From the NCBI GenBank assembly GCA_027490095.1, contig JAIXYT010000041.1, positions 31,448 through 95,447 of the forward strand: DNA of 64,000 bases. Direction: 5' to 3'. The notes beneath the pieces were generated by a model. The model did no database searches. It saw nothing but the letters and a program-made list of their open reading frames with translations, and was not told the DNA's origin. Source of the DNA: Sphingomonadales bacterium (GTDB taxonomy: Bacteria > Pseudomonadota > Alphaproteobacteria > Sphingomonadales > Sphingomonadaceae). Shown here piece after piece: positions 42,830 to 50,906 of the stretch (position 1 is its first letter; every line of letters starts with the position of its first letter). Position numbers and translations under genes: made by a program.

Positions 42830-43572
42830 ACAAGCCTCTCCCGTGCCCACCATAACAATCGACTGTCTGGTGTCAAACAGGCGGGGATGCCCGCGACTGC
42901 TGTCAGTATGTCCTCCGTTCGAACAGGCCGGTCCGCGCCCGGCCCGACAGGGGCGTCCACGGGGCCGTGTGACGGCGGCTTGGATCAGCGACCACTCGGT
43001 CTGTTCGGAGGGCCGGCGATCGAAGGATCATCCTTCGCCAGGCAAGGGCTTCCATCGGACCGCGGATGCGATGGCGCCTCGTCGATGATCGTCATGCCGA
43101 AGCCAAGGCCATGGGCTGCATGAGCCAGACCCTGGAGCCACCCGGGCCTGAGCACGTGCGGTGTTGTTCCCGGAGGATTACGATCGCATCATTGCGATTG
43201 CTCCGGTAGCGGCCGCAGGCGTGCCTTTCTCGTGCTGACGCCCACCTGCCAGTCGAAGAGGCGCGACACTCCCAGCCCGGCGTCGCCGAGCCCGAAGCTG
43301 TCTGCACGTTCAAGACCGAGCTGCCTCGCGGGTCTACCTTGGGCTCCGGGTGACGGAGGGACCCCCTTCTTCCTTCAGGGACTGAAGCCTGTTGGAGGTT
43401 CAGCGCCGCAAATCGCAAAGACCCGACGGATGGCCTGTCACGAGCTGCACCATGATACCCACAACTGTCTTTGTGGGCCTTCGCTGGCTTGATTCCGCCT
43501 CGGAACGCCAACCCGCGCCAAACCCAGCCTTTCCGAATCTGCCAGCCTTCTGTCGACGTCCGAGACGTCCCC
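42830..43572. other. About 740 bp with no convincing gene
   Basis: This stretch between the cupin and alpha/beta hydrolase genes shows no frame with a good start, ribosome site and recognisable family. Two minus-strand open pieces look protein-like but have no clear identity: one near 42975-43035 resembles the beginning of an IS5-type transposase (TEWSLIQAAVTRPRGRP), and one near 43195-43370 reads LGLERADSFGLGDAGLGVSR and ends at a stop. It may be decayed sequence. No tRNA or clear hairpin was seen. Confidence 0.4.
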
Positions 43573-44463
43573 TTACGGCAGCTGCTTCGGCGCACTCTCG
43601 CTCCCAATGGAGACGGACATGTCCTGCTCGAGCTGCGCATTCACGGCGTCGGGGCTGTCGACATTGCAAAGATGGCCGGCATTGCTGATCACAATCAGCC
43701 GGCCCGCCGGCGCTGAGGCGACAATCCTTGCAGCTGCCAATTGGCGATGCGCCGAGTCCCGCTCGCCGGCCATCGCCGTCACCGGCAAGCGAAGCCCGCT
43801 CAGATCCGCCGCCGTCACCGGCAGCCGGGTCGGCTCCGCAAGCAGGTCATGGCCGTCGTAATCGGCTACAATGCCAGCAACCAGCGCCCGGGCCGCATCG
43901 CCCTGCACCTGCAGGAAGGGGTGGTTTGCCCAGGCCGCTGCAAGGGCCTTCCGGTCTCCGGCCGCCGCCGCGTTCCGCATTGCGACAACCGGCGCGGGCG
44001 GGTCCGCGGGGCCGTCCAGCCCATCCAGCGGTGCCCCGAACATGAACAGGCCGGCAACACGCGCAGGCGCCTTCATGGCAGCCCCCATTGCGACCCGGGC
44101 ACCCTGCGACAGGCCCGCGATGGCGAACCGGTCCAGCCCGAGTGCATCGGCCACTGCCAGCACATCGTCGGGTTCCCGCGCCAGATCCGGTGGGGCAGAC
44201 GATTGCCCGAAGCCCCGGCGGTCGATGAGCACCAGCTGCATCCGACCCGACAAGGGCAGCTGCGGGGCAAAGATCCGGCGGTCGAGCGTCCAGCCGTGGA
44301 GCAGGATCAGGGGCGGCCCGAGCCCGAGCACTTCTGCCCGAACAAACCCGCCCGGAACAGCTACATCATGGACGATGCCACCGAAGCGGGCACGCGGATC
44401 CGTCACATGCCCCGACGGGTCGTCAGGCTGCGTGGCGATAGGGATTGTTGTTGCGATGATCAC
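43573..44463 (-). CDS. Alpha/beta hydrolase
   Basis: A 296-residue hydrolase with LILLHGWTLDRRIFAPQL (oxyanion region HGW), VLIDRRGFGQSS, FAIAGLSQGARVAMG (nucleophile Ser in GLSQG), and a late SNAGHLCNVDSPDAV with the catalytic His. It overlaps the preceding VOC gene by 41 bases if the ATG at 44463 is used; a GTG about 60 bases in (VTDPRARFGG) is an alternative start. Coupling to a dioxygenase-like VOC protein suggests a meta-cleavage-type hydrolase, an inference from context only. It ends module 2's minus-strand run. Confidence 0.82.
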   Translation of the reverse strand: MIIATTIPIATQPDDPSGHVTDPRARFGGIVHDVAVPGGFVRAEVLGLGPPLILLHGWTLDRRIFAPQLPLSGRMQLVLIDRRGFGQSSAPPDLAREPDDVLAVADALGLDRFAIAGLSQGARVAMGAAMKAPARVAGLFMFGAPLDGLDGPADPPAPVVAMRNAAAAGDRKALAAAWANHPFLQVQGDAARALVAGIVADYDGHDLLAEPTRLPVTAADLSGLRLPVTAMAGERDSAHRQLAAARIVASAPAGRLIVISNAGHLCNVDSPDAVNAQLEQDMSVSIGSESAPKQLP

Positions 44464-44965
44464 CGGCCAGCCAGCGCGCCAGCTCCGCCCGGGCCTCCGC
44501 CCGGCGCTTCGCGTCCACGTCCGGCGCGACCGCCTCCGGCGTGTCGAGCGTGAACTCCAGGATCATGCCGTTCGGGTCCTTCACATAGACCGATCGGCAA
44601 TAGCCATGCTCCAGCACATAGGTGTCGGGTTCGGTGATGCCGGCGGCCTTGATCCGCGCCTCCAGTTCGGCCTGGGTTTCGGCATCCACCTGCAGCGCGA
44701 TGTGGTGGAAGGGGCTCTCAGGCATGGGCGGCGAAAACTCCGCCTCGTCGACCTTGTCTGCAAACTGGAAAAAGGCAAGGCAGCTGCCGTCGGCCAGCTC
44801 GAAGAAGACATGGCAGTAGGTCCGGTCCTTGCCGAACAGCTCGTCCATTTCCGTGTAGGTCGCGATCAGCGGCAGGCCGATCACCTCTTCATAGAACTTG
44901 CGCGTCGCCTCCAGGTCCTTCGACGTGTAGGCGGTATGGTGAAGCCGGTTGGGGCGTCGCATCAT
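44423..44965 (-). CDS. VOC family protein (lactoylglutathione lyase/dioxygenase-like)
   Basis: A 180-residue VOC protein. NRLHHTAYTSKDLEATRKFYEEVIGLPLI gives the first metal His and the first beta-alpha-beta unit; FHHIALQVDAETQAELEARI gives the second metal His; and DPNGMILEFTLDT gives the metal Glu. All three expected ligands are therefore visible. GAGGAGGACAGCCC precedes the two adjacent ATGs. It is co-directional with the hydrolase, WrbA and TonB receptor genes. It may be a metal-dependent ring-cleaving or isomerising enzyme; the substrate is unknown. Confidence 0.85.
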   Translation of the reverse strand: MMRRPNRLHHTAYTSKDLEATRKFYEEVIGLPLIATYTEMDELFGKDRTYCHVFFELADGSCLAFFQFADKVDEAEFSPPMPESPFHHIALQVDAETQAELEARIKAAGITEPDTYVLEHGYCRSVYVKDPNGMILEFTLDTPEAVAPDVDAKRRAEARAELARWLAGDHRNNNPYRHAA

Positions 44966-45004
44966 GGGCTGTCCTCCTCGCCGATAGTCTACCCGCTGCG
45001 GCCC

Positions 45005-45607
45005 TCAGCCGAAAAGCCGCTTCGTGATCTCTGCGACGTGACGGCCCTGGAAACGCGCGCCCTCCAACTCGTTGGCGCTCGGCATCCGGCTCCCGTCGCC
45101 GCCGGTGATGGTGGTGATGCCATAGGGTGTGCCGCCCGAAATCTCCGCCATGGTTGCATTGCCGTCCCAGCTGTAAGGCAGGCCGACGATGATCATGCCG
45201 TGGTGGAGCAGGGTGGTGTGGAAGCTGGTGATGGTGGTTTCCTGGCCGCCGTGCTGGCTGGCGGTGGCGCAGAAGACACTGCCGACCTTGCCCACCAGCT
45301 TGCGTTCGAACCAGAGGCCGCCCGTCTGGTCGAGGAAGTTGCGCATCTGGGCGGACATGTTGCCGAAGCGGGTGGGCGTGCCGAAGATGATGGCGTCATA
45401 GTCGGCCAGCTCGGCGGGCGATGCGATCGGTGCCTCCTGGTCGAGCTTGATGCCTGAGGCCTTTGCAACCTCGTCGGGCACCAGTTCGGGCACGCGCTTC
45501 AAGGTGACGTCGGCGCCGGGGACGGATGCGGCGCCATCCGCAACCGCTCGCGCCAGCGTCTCCACATGGCCGTAGCTCGAATAGTAGAGGACAAGGATAC
45601 GGGCCAT
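45005..45607 (-). CDS. wrbA: NAD(P)H:quinone oxidoreductase, WrbA family
   Basis: A 200-residue flavodoxin-fold FMN enzyme that reduces quinones by two electrons. [23 protein letters not shown] is the FMN phosphate-binding loop, [27 protein letters not shown] the WrbA signature, and [33 protein letters not shown] the second FMN contact region. The ATG at 45607 follows AGAGGGAACAGTTG. In this module it may handle quinones formed during aromatic breakdown; WrbA is also a general oxidative-stress enzyme. Confidence 0.93.
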   Translation of the reverse strand: MARILVLYYSSYGHVETLARAVADGAASVPGADVTLKRVPELVPDEVAKASGIKLDQEAPIASPAELADYDAIIFGTPTRFGNMSAQMRNFLDQTGGLWFERKLVGKVGSVFCATASQHGGQETTITSFHTTLLHHGMIIVGLPYSWDGNATMAEISGGTPYGITTITGGDGSRMPSANELEGARFQGRHVAEITKRLFG

Positions 45608-45619
45608 CAACTGTTCCCT

Positions 45620-47791
45620 CTAGAAGCGGTAGGTTGCTTCGATGCCGTAGCGGCGGGGGCGCGCCTTGAAGACGAAGCCGCCGGGCGAGAATTCGGCATT
45701 GTAGCGCTTGTCGAAGATGTTCGAGCCGAAGGCTGTGATCGCCCACTTTTCGCCATTGAGGCCCAGCCGGGCGTCGACCAGGTCGACCGGATCGCGCGAG
45801 GTGGAGTTCTCGACATCCCACCATGTGCGCCCGATGCGGCGGTAATCGACCCGTGCCACAAGGCCAAGGCCCTCTGCTACGTCGGTGCGATACTGTGCGC
45901 CGAGGTTCAGCGTGTAGCGGGAAATCAGGGGCGCCTGGTTCCCTTCGAACGTCGGGTCCGGGAAGTCGGTGATTTCACTGTCGGTGAAACCGAAGGCGGC
46001 GTTGAGGTCGAGGCCGTCCAATGGGCGCCAGGTTGTTTCGAGCTCGAAGCCCTGGATCTTCGTCTTCGGCACATTGCCGAGGTTCTGGGTCGAGTTCGCC
46101 GCGAGGAACACGAAGAAGTAGCTGTTCTCGGTCTCGGTTGAGTAGGCGGCCGCGTTGAAGGTGACGGCGCGGCTCGGGGATTGCGCCTTCAGGCCGATTT
46201 CGAAGGTGGAGGCGACCTCGGCTTCGAAGGTGTCGTTCACCCCGACGATGCCGTTGGCGGCCGCGACTGCGCCGACGCCGGTCTGGTTGAAGCCGCCCGA
46301 GCGGAAGCCGCGCGACCAGCCGCCATAAAGGGTGACGTCATCGGAAGGCTTCCAGGTCAGGGTGACCTTGGGCTGCCATTCCGAGAAGGTCCGCTTGCGG
46401 ACCTCGCCGGTCACGCCGGGCGGGAAGCCGGGGACGTTTGGCAGGAAATTGGGGGGCGTGAGCGTGGTGTTCTCACGCTTTTCCTCGTCGTAGCGAAGCG
46501 ATCCGTCGAGGCGGATCTGGTCGGTGATTTCCCAGTTCGCATTGGCGTAGACGGCCCAGGCGAAATTGTCCTGGGCATCGGCGAGGAAGGTCGCCTGCGG
46601 GTTCAGCGGGTTGGTGCTGGGCGTGCGATAGACGGGGAACACGCCGTTGCCCGTGTCGACCATGTTTCCGGTCGAAATATAGCGCTTGGTGCCGACAAAG
46701 TAGGCGCCGACGCTCCATTCGAACGGGCGTCCGGTGGGGGATTCGTAACGAAGGTCCTGGCTCCAGCTTTCGACTTCGAGGAACTGGCTCTGGTTCAGGT
46801 CGAACCCGAACAGGAAGAAGAAGAGGGACTCCGGAATGGGCAGGAAGTTGAAGGCGTCGCCGGTCAGGATCTCGGTCAGCTTGTCATAGCTGGTGACCGA
46901 GGTGATCGAGCCGCCATCGCCCTCGTACCGGGCGCGAAGTGCGACGTTGTAGATGTCACGGTCGTTCTGGCCTGCGTTGTTCACGCGCACCGGCAGAGAG
47001 ACGTCGTTCACGTCGTTGACGATGTTGAAATAGAGGGCCTGGGTCTCGAGCCAGGAGAGCGAGCCCCGGAGGTCAACCGAAAGCCCGGGGGTCGGGGTCC
47101 AAAGCAGCGTTCCGCGCAGGCCGAGATCCTGCACCGGGTCGGCATCCTCGCCCAGGAAGGGGTTCGGGATGAAGCCATTGCTGTCCAGCCAGTTGCCGGC
47201 GATGCGGAATTTCAGCGTGTCGGTGATCGGCCCACTGGCCACACCGCGGAGATAGTAGCTGAAGCCATTGTCGATCCCGACGGTGAATTTTCCTTCAAAT
47301 TCGTCGGTCGGCTGCTTGGTGGTGATGATGATCGCCCCGCCGATGGCGTTTCGGCCGTAGAGGCCACCCTGCGGGCCCTTCAGTACCTCGATCTGCTCGA
47401 TGTCGAACAGTTCCTGGTTGAACTGGGCCGGATTCACCTGTTGCACGCCATCGACAACGACGGCGACCGAGGGTTCGGAGTTGCGCGCCTGGGTGATACC
47501 CCGGATGATGACGAAGGCGTTCCCGGCATTCTGGGTTTCGACCAGGTTCACGTTTGGAGTGAGCGCGATGAAGTCGGCCGGCCGTTCGATGCCCGCGGCC
47601 TCGATCGTCTGCGCAGTGAAGGCCGTGATGGACGCCGGCGTGTTCTGCAGCGTGTCGGATCGGCGCAGCGCGGTCACGACGATGTCGTCCGGCGCAGCGG
47701 CGGCTGCCTCCTCAGGAGCCTGCGCAAAGGCTGCGCCCGCAGCAAGCATGAGGGACGTGCCTGCAAGAAGTCTGACTGCAAAACGGCTCAT
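45620..47791 (-). CDS. TonB-dependent receptor, module 2
   Basis: A 723-residue outer-membrane transporter. Signal SRFAVRLLAGTSLMLAAGAAFAQ is followed by the plug: DDIVVTALRRSDTLQNTPASITAFTAQTIE, then IEQIEVLKGPQGGLYGRNAIGGAIIITTKQP. The barrel closes RPRRYGIEATYRF with terminal Phe. GGGAGG lies eight bases before the ATG. A pair of 15-base palindromes at 47874-47888 and 47893-47907 lies between it and the divergently oriented region next to the IclR gene. Likely imports the substrate of module 2. Confidence 0.95.
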   Translation of the reverse strand: MSRFAVRLLAGTSLMLAAGAAFAQAPEEAAAAAPDDIVVTALRRSDTLQNTPASITAFTAQTIEAAGIERPADFIALTPNVNLVETQNAGNAFVIIRGITQARNSEPSVAVVVDGVQQVNPAQFNQELFDIEQIEVLKGPQGGLYGRNAIGGAIIITTKQPTDEFEGKFTVGIDNGFSYYLRGVASGPITDTLKFRIAGNWLDSNGFIPNPFLGEDADPVQDLGLRGTLLWTPTPGLSVDLRGSLSWLETQALYFNIVNDVNDVSLPVRVNNAGQNDRDIYNVALRARYEGDGGSITSVTSYDKLTEILTGDAFNFLPIPESLFFFLFGFDLNQSQFLEVESWSQDLRYESPTGRPFEWSVGAYFVGTKRYISTGNMVDTGNGVFPVYRTPSTNPLNPQATFLADAQDNFAWAVYANANWEITDQIRLDGSLRYDEEKRENTTLTPPNFLPNVPGFPPGVTGEVRKRTFSEWQPKVTLTWKPSDDVTLYGGWSRGFRSGGFNQTGVGAVAAANGIVGVNDTFEAEVASTFEIGLKAQSPSRAVTFNAAAYSTETENSYFFVFLAANSTQNLGNVPKTKIQGFELETTWRPLDGLDLNAAFGFTDSEITDFPDPTFEGNQAPLISRYTLNLGAQYRTDVAEGLGLVARVDYRRIGRTWWDVENSTSRDPVDLVDARLGLNGEKWAITAFGSNIFDKRYNAEFSPGGFVFKARPRRYGIEATYRF

Positions 47792-47873
47792 CGACTGGCC
47801 TCCCATCGGGGCGGGCCTCTCCCGGGCCGCCTCTCTGCCGGCGAGTGTCGCAGCCGGCACGCCCGGAATAGTG

Positions 47874-47907
47874 CTTCGAAATGCGAAGTCAAGTTCGATA
47901 TGCGAAC
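47874..47907. promoter_or_regulatory. Two tandem TTCG-N5-CGAA palindromes (IclR-type operator candidate)
   Basis: Box 1 is CTTCGAAATGCGAAG (47874-47888) and box 2 is GTTCGATATGCGAAC (47893-47907); both are perfect five-base arms around a five-base spacer, and their starts are 19 bases apart. They lie 80-120 bases upstream of the TonB receptor start. The same architecture occurs at 50073-50106. Confidence 0.65.
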
Positions 47908-47971
47908 AATGCGCCCGCGGCGGACATGTGGTCGCCGGCTGTTGCGCCAGGGCAACGGCCGGGGGCTGGCG

Positions 47972-48781
47972 TCAGCGGTTCAATGTGAGGGAGCGGCCGA
48001 GCGCAGGCCAGCGGGCCAGCAGATTCTCGATCTCGGCGGCGGCCTGCCGCAGCATCGGAAGTCGTGTGCGCACCAGCTCGTCCTGGGAGATGCGCGTGGT
48101 GGAGGTGGAGCAGTTGATGGCAGCGAGGATGGTCCGGTTCGTGTCGAACACCGGAACGGCCACCGAGACGATCCCATAGTCCAGTTCGTCGAGGGCACTG
48201 TCATACCCTGTCTCGCGAACGGTCTGCAGGCGCCGTCGCAGCACATCCGGATCGGTGATCGTACGTTCGGTCATGCGGGCAAGGTCGCCCGCGGCAAGAA
48301 ACGCCTCGCGCTCGGCCTCGGGCTGGAAGGCGAGCAGCACCTTGCCAAGCGAGGTCGCGTGCAAGGGGAAGCGGGTTCCCACATTCGCGCCCAGCCGGAT
48401 GGTGCGATTGGTCGAAACATGGGCAACATAAAGGATGTGCCGCCCAGAGCGGACGGCCATCGAACTGGAATCCCCGGTCTGGTCCCGGAGGACCTGGAGC
48501 GGCGGAACGACCACCTGCTCGATGTTCATGGACGAGAGATAGGCCGAGCCGAAGGCCAGCACTTCGGGTCGCAGAAGGAAGCGGCGGCCATGCTGGCCGA
48601 CATAGCCGAGCGCCACCAGCGTGTTCAGGCAGCGCCGGGCAACCGCGGGGCTGAGCCCGGTTGCGGCGGCCACCTCGGACAGGGCCATTTCCGGCCGCGT
48701 CTGGTCGAACGCACGAAGCACTTTCAGCCCGCGTTCCAGGGTCGAGAGATACTCCGGATCCTTGGGTTCCCGCGGTGCCAT
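47972..48781 (-). CDS. IclR family transcriptional regulator
   Basis: A 269-residue regulator. The winged HTH reads EYLSTLERGLKVLRAFDQTRPEMALSEVAAATGLSPAVARRCLNTLVALGYV, and the effector domain has MAVRSGRHILYVAHV, LHATSLGKVLLAF, DELDYGIVSVAVPVFDTNRTILAAINCST and TRISQDELVRTRLPMLRQAAAEI. This matches the PcaR/PcaU-like branch that controls aromatic catabolism. The start MAPREPKD is chosen over an upstream in-frame ATG. Flanking tandem palindromes (47874 and 50073) are its likely operators, since both neighbouring catabolic promoters carry them. Confidence 0.93.
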   Translation of the reverse strand: MAPREPKDPEYLSTLERGLKVLRAFDQTRPEMALSEVAAATGLSPAVARRCLNTLVALGYVGQHGRRFLLRPEVLAFGSAYLSSMNIEQVVVPPLQVLRDQTGDSSSMAVRSGRHILYVAHVSTNRTIRLGANVGTRFPLHATSLGKVLLAFQPEAEREAFLAAGDLARMTERTITDPDVLRRRLQTVRETGYDSALDELDYGIVSVAVPVFDTNRTILAAINCSTSTTRISQDELVRTRLPMLRQAAAEIENLLARWPALGRSLTLNR

Positions 48782-48826
48782 CACCGATGCTGCTAATGTG
48801 CCTGCGGCCCCCAAGCAACCGGCCTG

Positions 48827-49972
48827 CTATTCGGCCGCGGCGAAGGTATCGGCGCTGCCGAGGATGGTCGCATTGTCCGCGCCGAGGACGGGCGGTGCCG
48901 TGACGGTCAGGCTGCGTTCGCCGTCGAAGCTGAGCGGCGAGCGGATGGTGCGGAATTCGCCCTGAGGTCCGGGTGCCGACACCATCAACTCCAGGTGCTT
49001 CGCCTGCGGGCTGTCCAGCACCTCGCGGCTGTCCGCGACGGGCGCATGCGGCACTTCAAGACGTGCGAGTTCGGCGCACCAAGCGGCCCGCGGCCGGGTG
49101 GCAAAGATGGGCGCGAGGAAGGCGTGCACATCCTCATAGTGGGCGATCCGCGCCTCGCGCGTGGCGAACGCAGGCCGTTCCAGCATCTTCGGCTGCCCGA
49201 CGGCCTCGGCCAGATTCTCCCAGAACTTGGGCGGAGAGGACATGTGCAGGGCCAACCAGGCGCCGTCCGCGCATTGGAAGACATAGGATTGCGACACGTG
49301 CGGCCGGCTCCATGGCCCCATCACCTCGTCGGCAGAGAGCAGGTGGGTAAAGTCATCGAGATTGAAGTGGCACATCGCCTCGAACATCGAGGTTTCGACG
49401 AGGCGTCCGCGGCCGGTGCGCTCCCGCTCGTACAGCGCGGCGAGAACGCCTTGTGCCGCATAGAAGCCTGTCATCGCATCGGCGATCGCCGGGCCGACCA
49501 CGCGGGGCTTCGCCGGGTTCAGCAGCAGCCGCAGGAATCCGCTGGCCGCCTGGGCCACCGTGTCGAACGCGGGGCGATTGCGATCGGGCCCCGAAGCGCC
49601 GAACCCCGATATCGAGCAATAGACGAGCCGGGGGTTGAGCGCCTGGAGGCGGGCGGGATCGACGCCCAGCTTTGCGGCGACACCCGGGCGGAAATTCTGG
49701 ATGAAGACATCGGCCTTCGCGACAAGCGCATCGAACGCCGCCAGGTCCTCGGGCTTGCGCGTGTCGAGCGTGATCGATCGCTTGTTGCGGTTGTAGGTCT
49801 GGAAATGCGGGGAGTAGAGCCCACCCTTGAAGGCCCGGAAAGGGTCTCCTGTGCCGGGCTGTTCCACCTTGATCACGTCGGCGCCGAGGTCCGCCAGCAT
49901 CATGCCGGCCGCCGGGCCGGTGATGAAGGTCCCCATCTCGAGCACCGAGAGATTGGCGAGTGGACGGGCCAT
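48827..49972 (-). CDS. CoA-transferase family III (CaiB/BaiF)
   Basis: A 381-residue enzyme that moves CoA between carboxylic acids or acts as racemase. It starts LANLSVLEMGTFITGPAAGMMLADLGADVIKVEQPGTGDPFR, the CaiB N-terminal signature, with RNKRSITLDTRKPE and DVFIQNFRPGVAAKLG carrying the catalytic Asp region. GGAGAAGAAGCC precedes the ATG. It is divergent from the citryl-CoA-lyase-like gene across a 161-base region with operator-like boxes. Such a transferase would activate an acid for the lyase or other module enzymes. Confidence 0.93.
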   Translation of the reverse strand: MARPLANLSVLEMGTFITGPAAGMMLADLGADVIKVEQPGTGDPFRAFKGGLYSPHFQTYNRNKRSITLDTRKPEDLAAFDALVAKADVFIQNFRPGVAAKLGVDPARLQALNPRLVYCSISGFGASGPDRNRPAFDTVAQAASGFLRLLLNPAKPRVVGPAIADAMTGFYAAQGVLAALYERERTGRGRLVETSMFEAMCHFNLDDFTHLLSADEVMGPWSRPHVSQSYVFQCADGAWLALHMSSPPKFWENLAEAVGQPKMLERPAFATREARIAHYEDVHAFLAPIFATRPRAAWCAELARLEVPHAPVADSREVLDSPQAKHLELMVSAPGPQGEFRTIRSPLSFDGERSLTVTAPPVLGADNATILGSADTFAAAE

Positions 49973-50054
49973 GGCTTCTTCTCCAGCCTGCATGCGCGCC
50001 CGGGAGGGGTCCGGACGGGCTTACTGGGCGCCGTCCGTGTGGGGCAGACGGCGC

Positions 50055-50083
50055 TTGACAGCCCCTTAGACATTTCGAATAAC
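50055..50083 (+). promoter_or_regulatory. Promoter of the citryl-CoA-lyase/MetE-like operon
   Basis: TTGACA (50055-50060), a 17-base spacer and AATAAC (50078-50083). The first operator-like box overlaps the -10, as expected for a repressor site. Confidence 0.5.
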
Positions 50084-50106
50084 GAAAACAACTTCGATTT
50101 TCGAAT
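50073..50106. promoter_or_regulatory. Second pair of TTCG-N5-CGAA palindromes
   Basis: Box 1 is TTTCGAATAACGAAA (50073-50087); box 2 is TTCG-ATTTT-CGAA within 50092-50106. Starts are 19 bases apart, the same spacing as the pair at 47874. They sit between the CoA-transferase gene and the citryl-CoA-lyase-like gene, so one regulator could control both directions. Confidence 0.65.
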
Positions 50107-50133
50107 TATTGCCCGACCCAAGAGGGGACAAGC

Positions 50134-50895
50134 ATGCGCATCGGCAAGCAGGACGCACCATTCAGCGCCATCACCACATCCGACGCCCACAGCATCCGCG
50201 TGCGCGGTCACGATCTGTGTGCCGAGATCATCGGGCAGATGGATTTCACCAGCTATTTCTGGCTGATGGTCACGGGCCAACGGCCAACCGAGGTGCAGAC
50301 CTTCTTTGCCAATGCCGTGCTGGCGGCAATTGCCGAGCATGGACTGGTGCCGAGCGTGGTTGCCGCCCGGATGACCTATGCCGCAGGCCCTGAGGCCTTC
50401 CAGGGTGCAGTTGCGGCCGGGCTTCTGGGTTGCGGCTCCGTGGTCCTCGGCTCGGCCGAGGTTGCCGGGCGATTCCTCGCGGCCATTGCGGCCGATGGCC
50501 CGGGTTCGGCCGAGGCGCATGTGCGTGCGCTGAAGGAGCAGAAAAAGGCGATCCCCGGCTTCGGCCATCCCCAGCATTCCGATGGAGACCCGCGCGCCAA
50601 CCTCCTGCTGCGGCTCGCGCACGAAAAGGGCGTCGCGGGGCCGCATGTCGCGGCGCTCGAGGCGGTGGGTGCCGCGCTTCCGGCCGTGATCGGCCGGTCG
50701 CTTCCGGTCAATGTGAATGGTGCCATCCCTGCAGTCATGCTCGACGTCGGCTTCCCGTTGGCGGCGCTGAAGGGTATCTCCCTCGTTGCGCGCACGGCCG
50801 GGCTGGTTGCCCATCTGACCGAGGAAAGCGAGCGCCCGATCGGCTTCATCCTGTCGGGCAAGGCCGCCGAGGCCATCCGGTACGACGGCATCTGA
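50134..50895 (+). CDS. Citrate-synthase-superfamily citryl-CoA-lyase-like protein
   Basis: A 253-residue protein, much shorter than citrate synthase (about 430). It keeps the large-domain segments TSYFWLMVTGQRPTEVQ, KAIPGFGHPQHSDGDPRA (a GFGHP-type active-site His) and VNGAIPAVMLDVGFPLAALKGISLVARTAGLVAHLTEE with a conserved Asp. This is the size and wording of the stand-alone citryl-CoA lyase-like group. It probably makes or splits a C-C bond next to a CoA thioester. Following genes are co-directional with an 11-base gap, so they form one operon. Confidence 0.8.
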   Translation: MRIGKQDAPFSAITTSDAHSIRVRGHDLCAEIIGQMDFTSYFWLMVTGQRPTEVQTFFANAVLAAIAEHGLVPSVVAARMTYAAGPEAFQGAVAAGLLGCGSVVLGSAEVAGRFLAAIAADGPGSAEAHVRALKEQKKAIPGFGHPQHSDGDPRANLLLRLAHEKGVAGPHVAALEAVGAALPAVIGRSLPVNVNGAIPAVMLDVGFPLAALKGISLVARTAGLVAHLTEESERPIGFILSGKAAEAIRYDGI

Positions 50896-50906
50896 AAGGA
50901 CACGCC

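Noticed and set aside
42862..42880. CAAACAGGCG upstream of the cupin gene as a third TetR site
   Set aside because: It matches only one half of the site at 33611; the second half is not palindromic.
42975..43035. IS5-type transposase remnant on the minus strand
   Set aside because: The match (TEWSLIQ...RGRP) is too short and has no terminal inverted repeats; it is recorded only as a possibility in the gap annotation.
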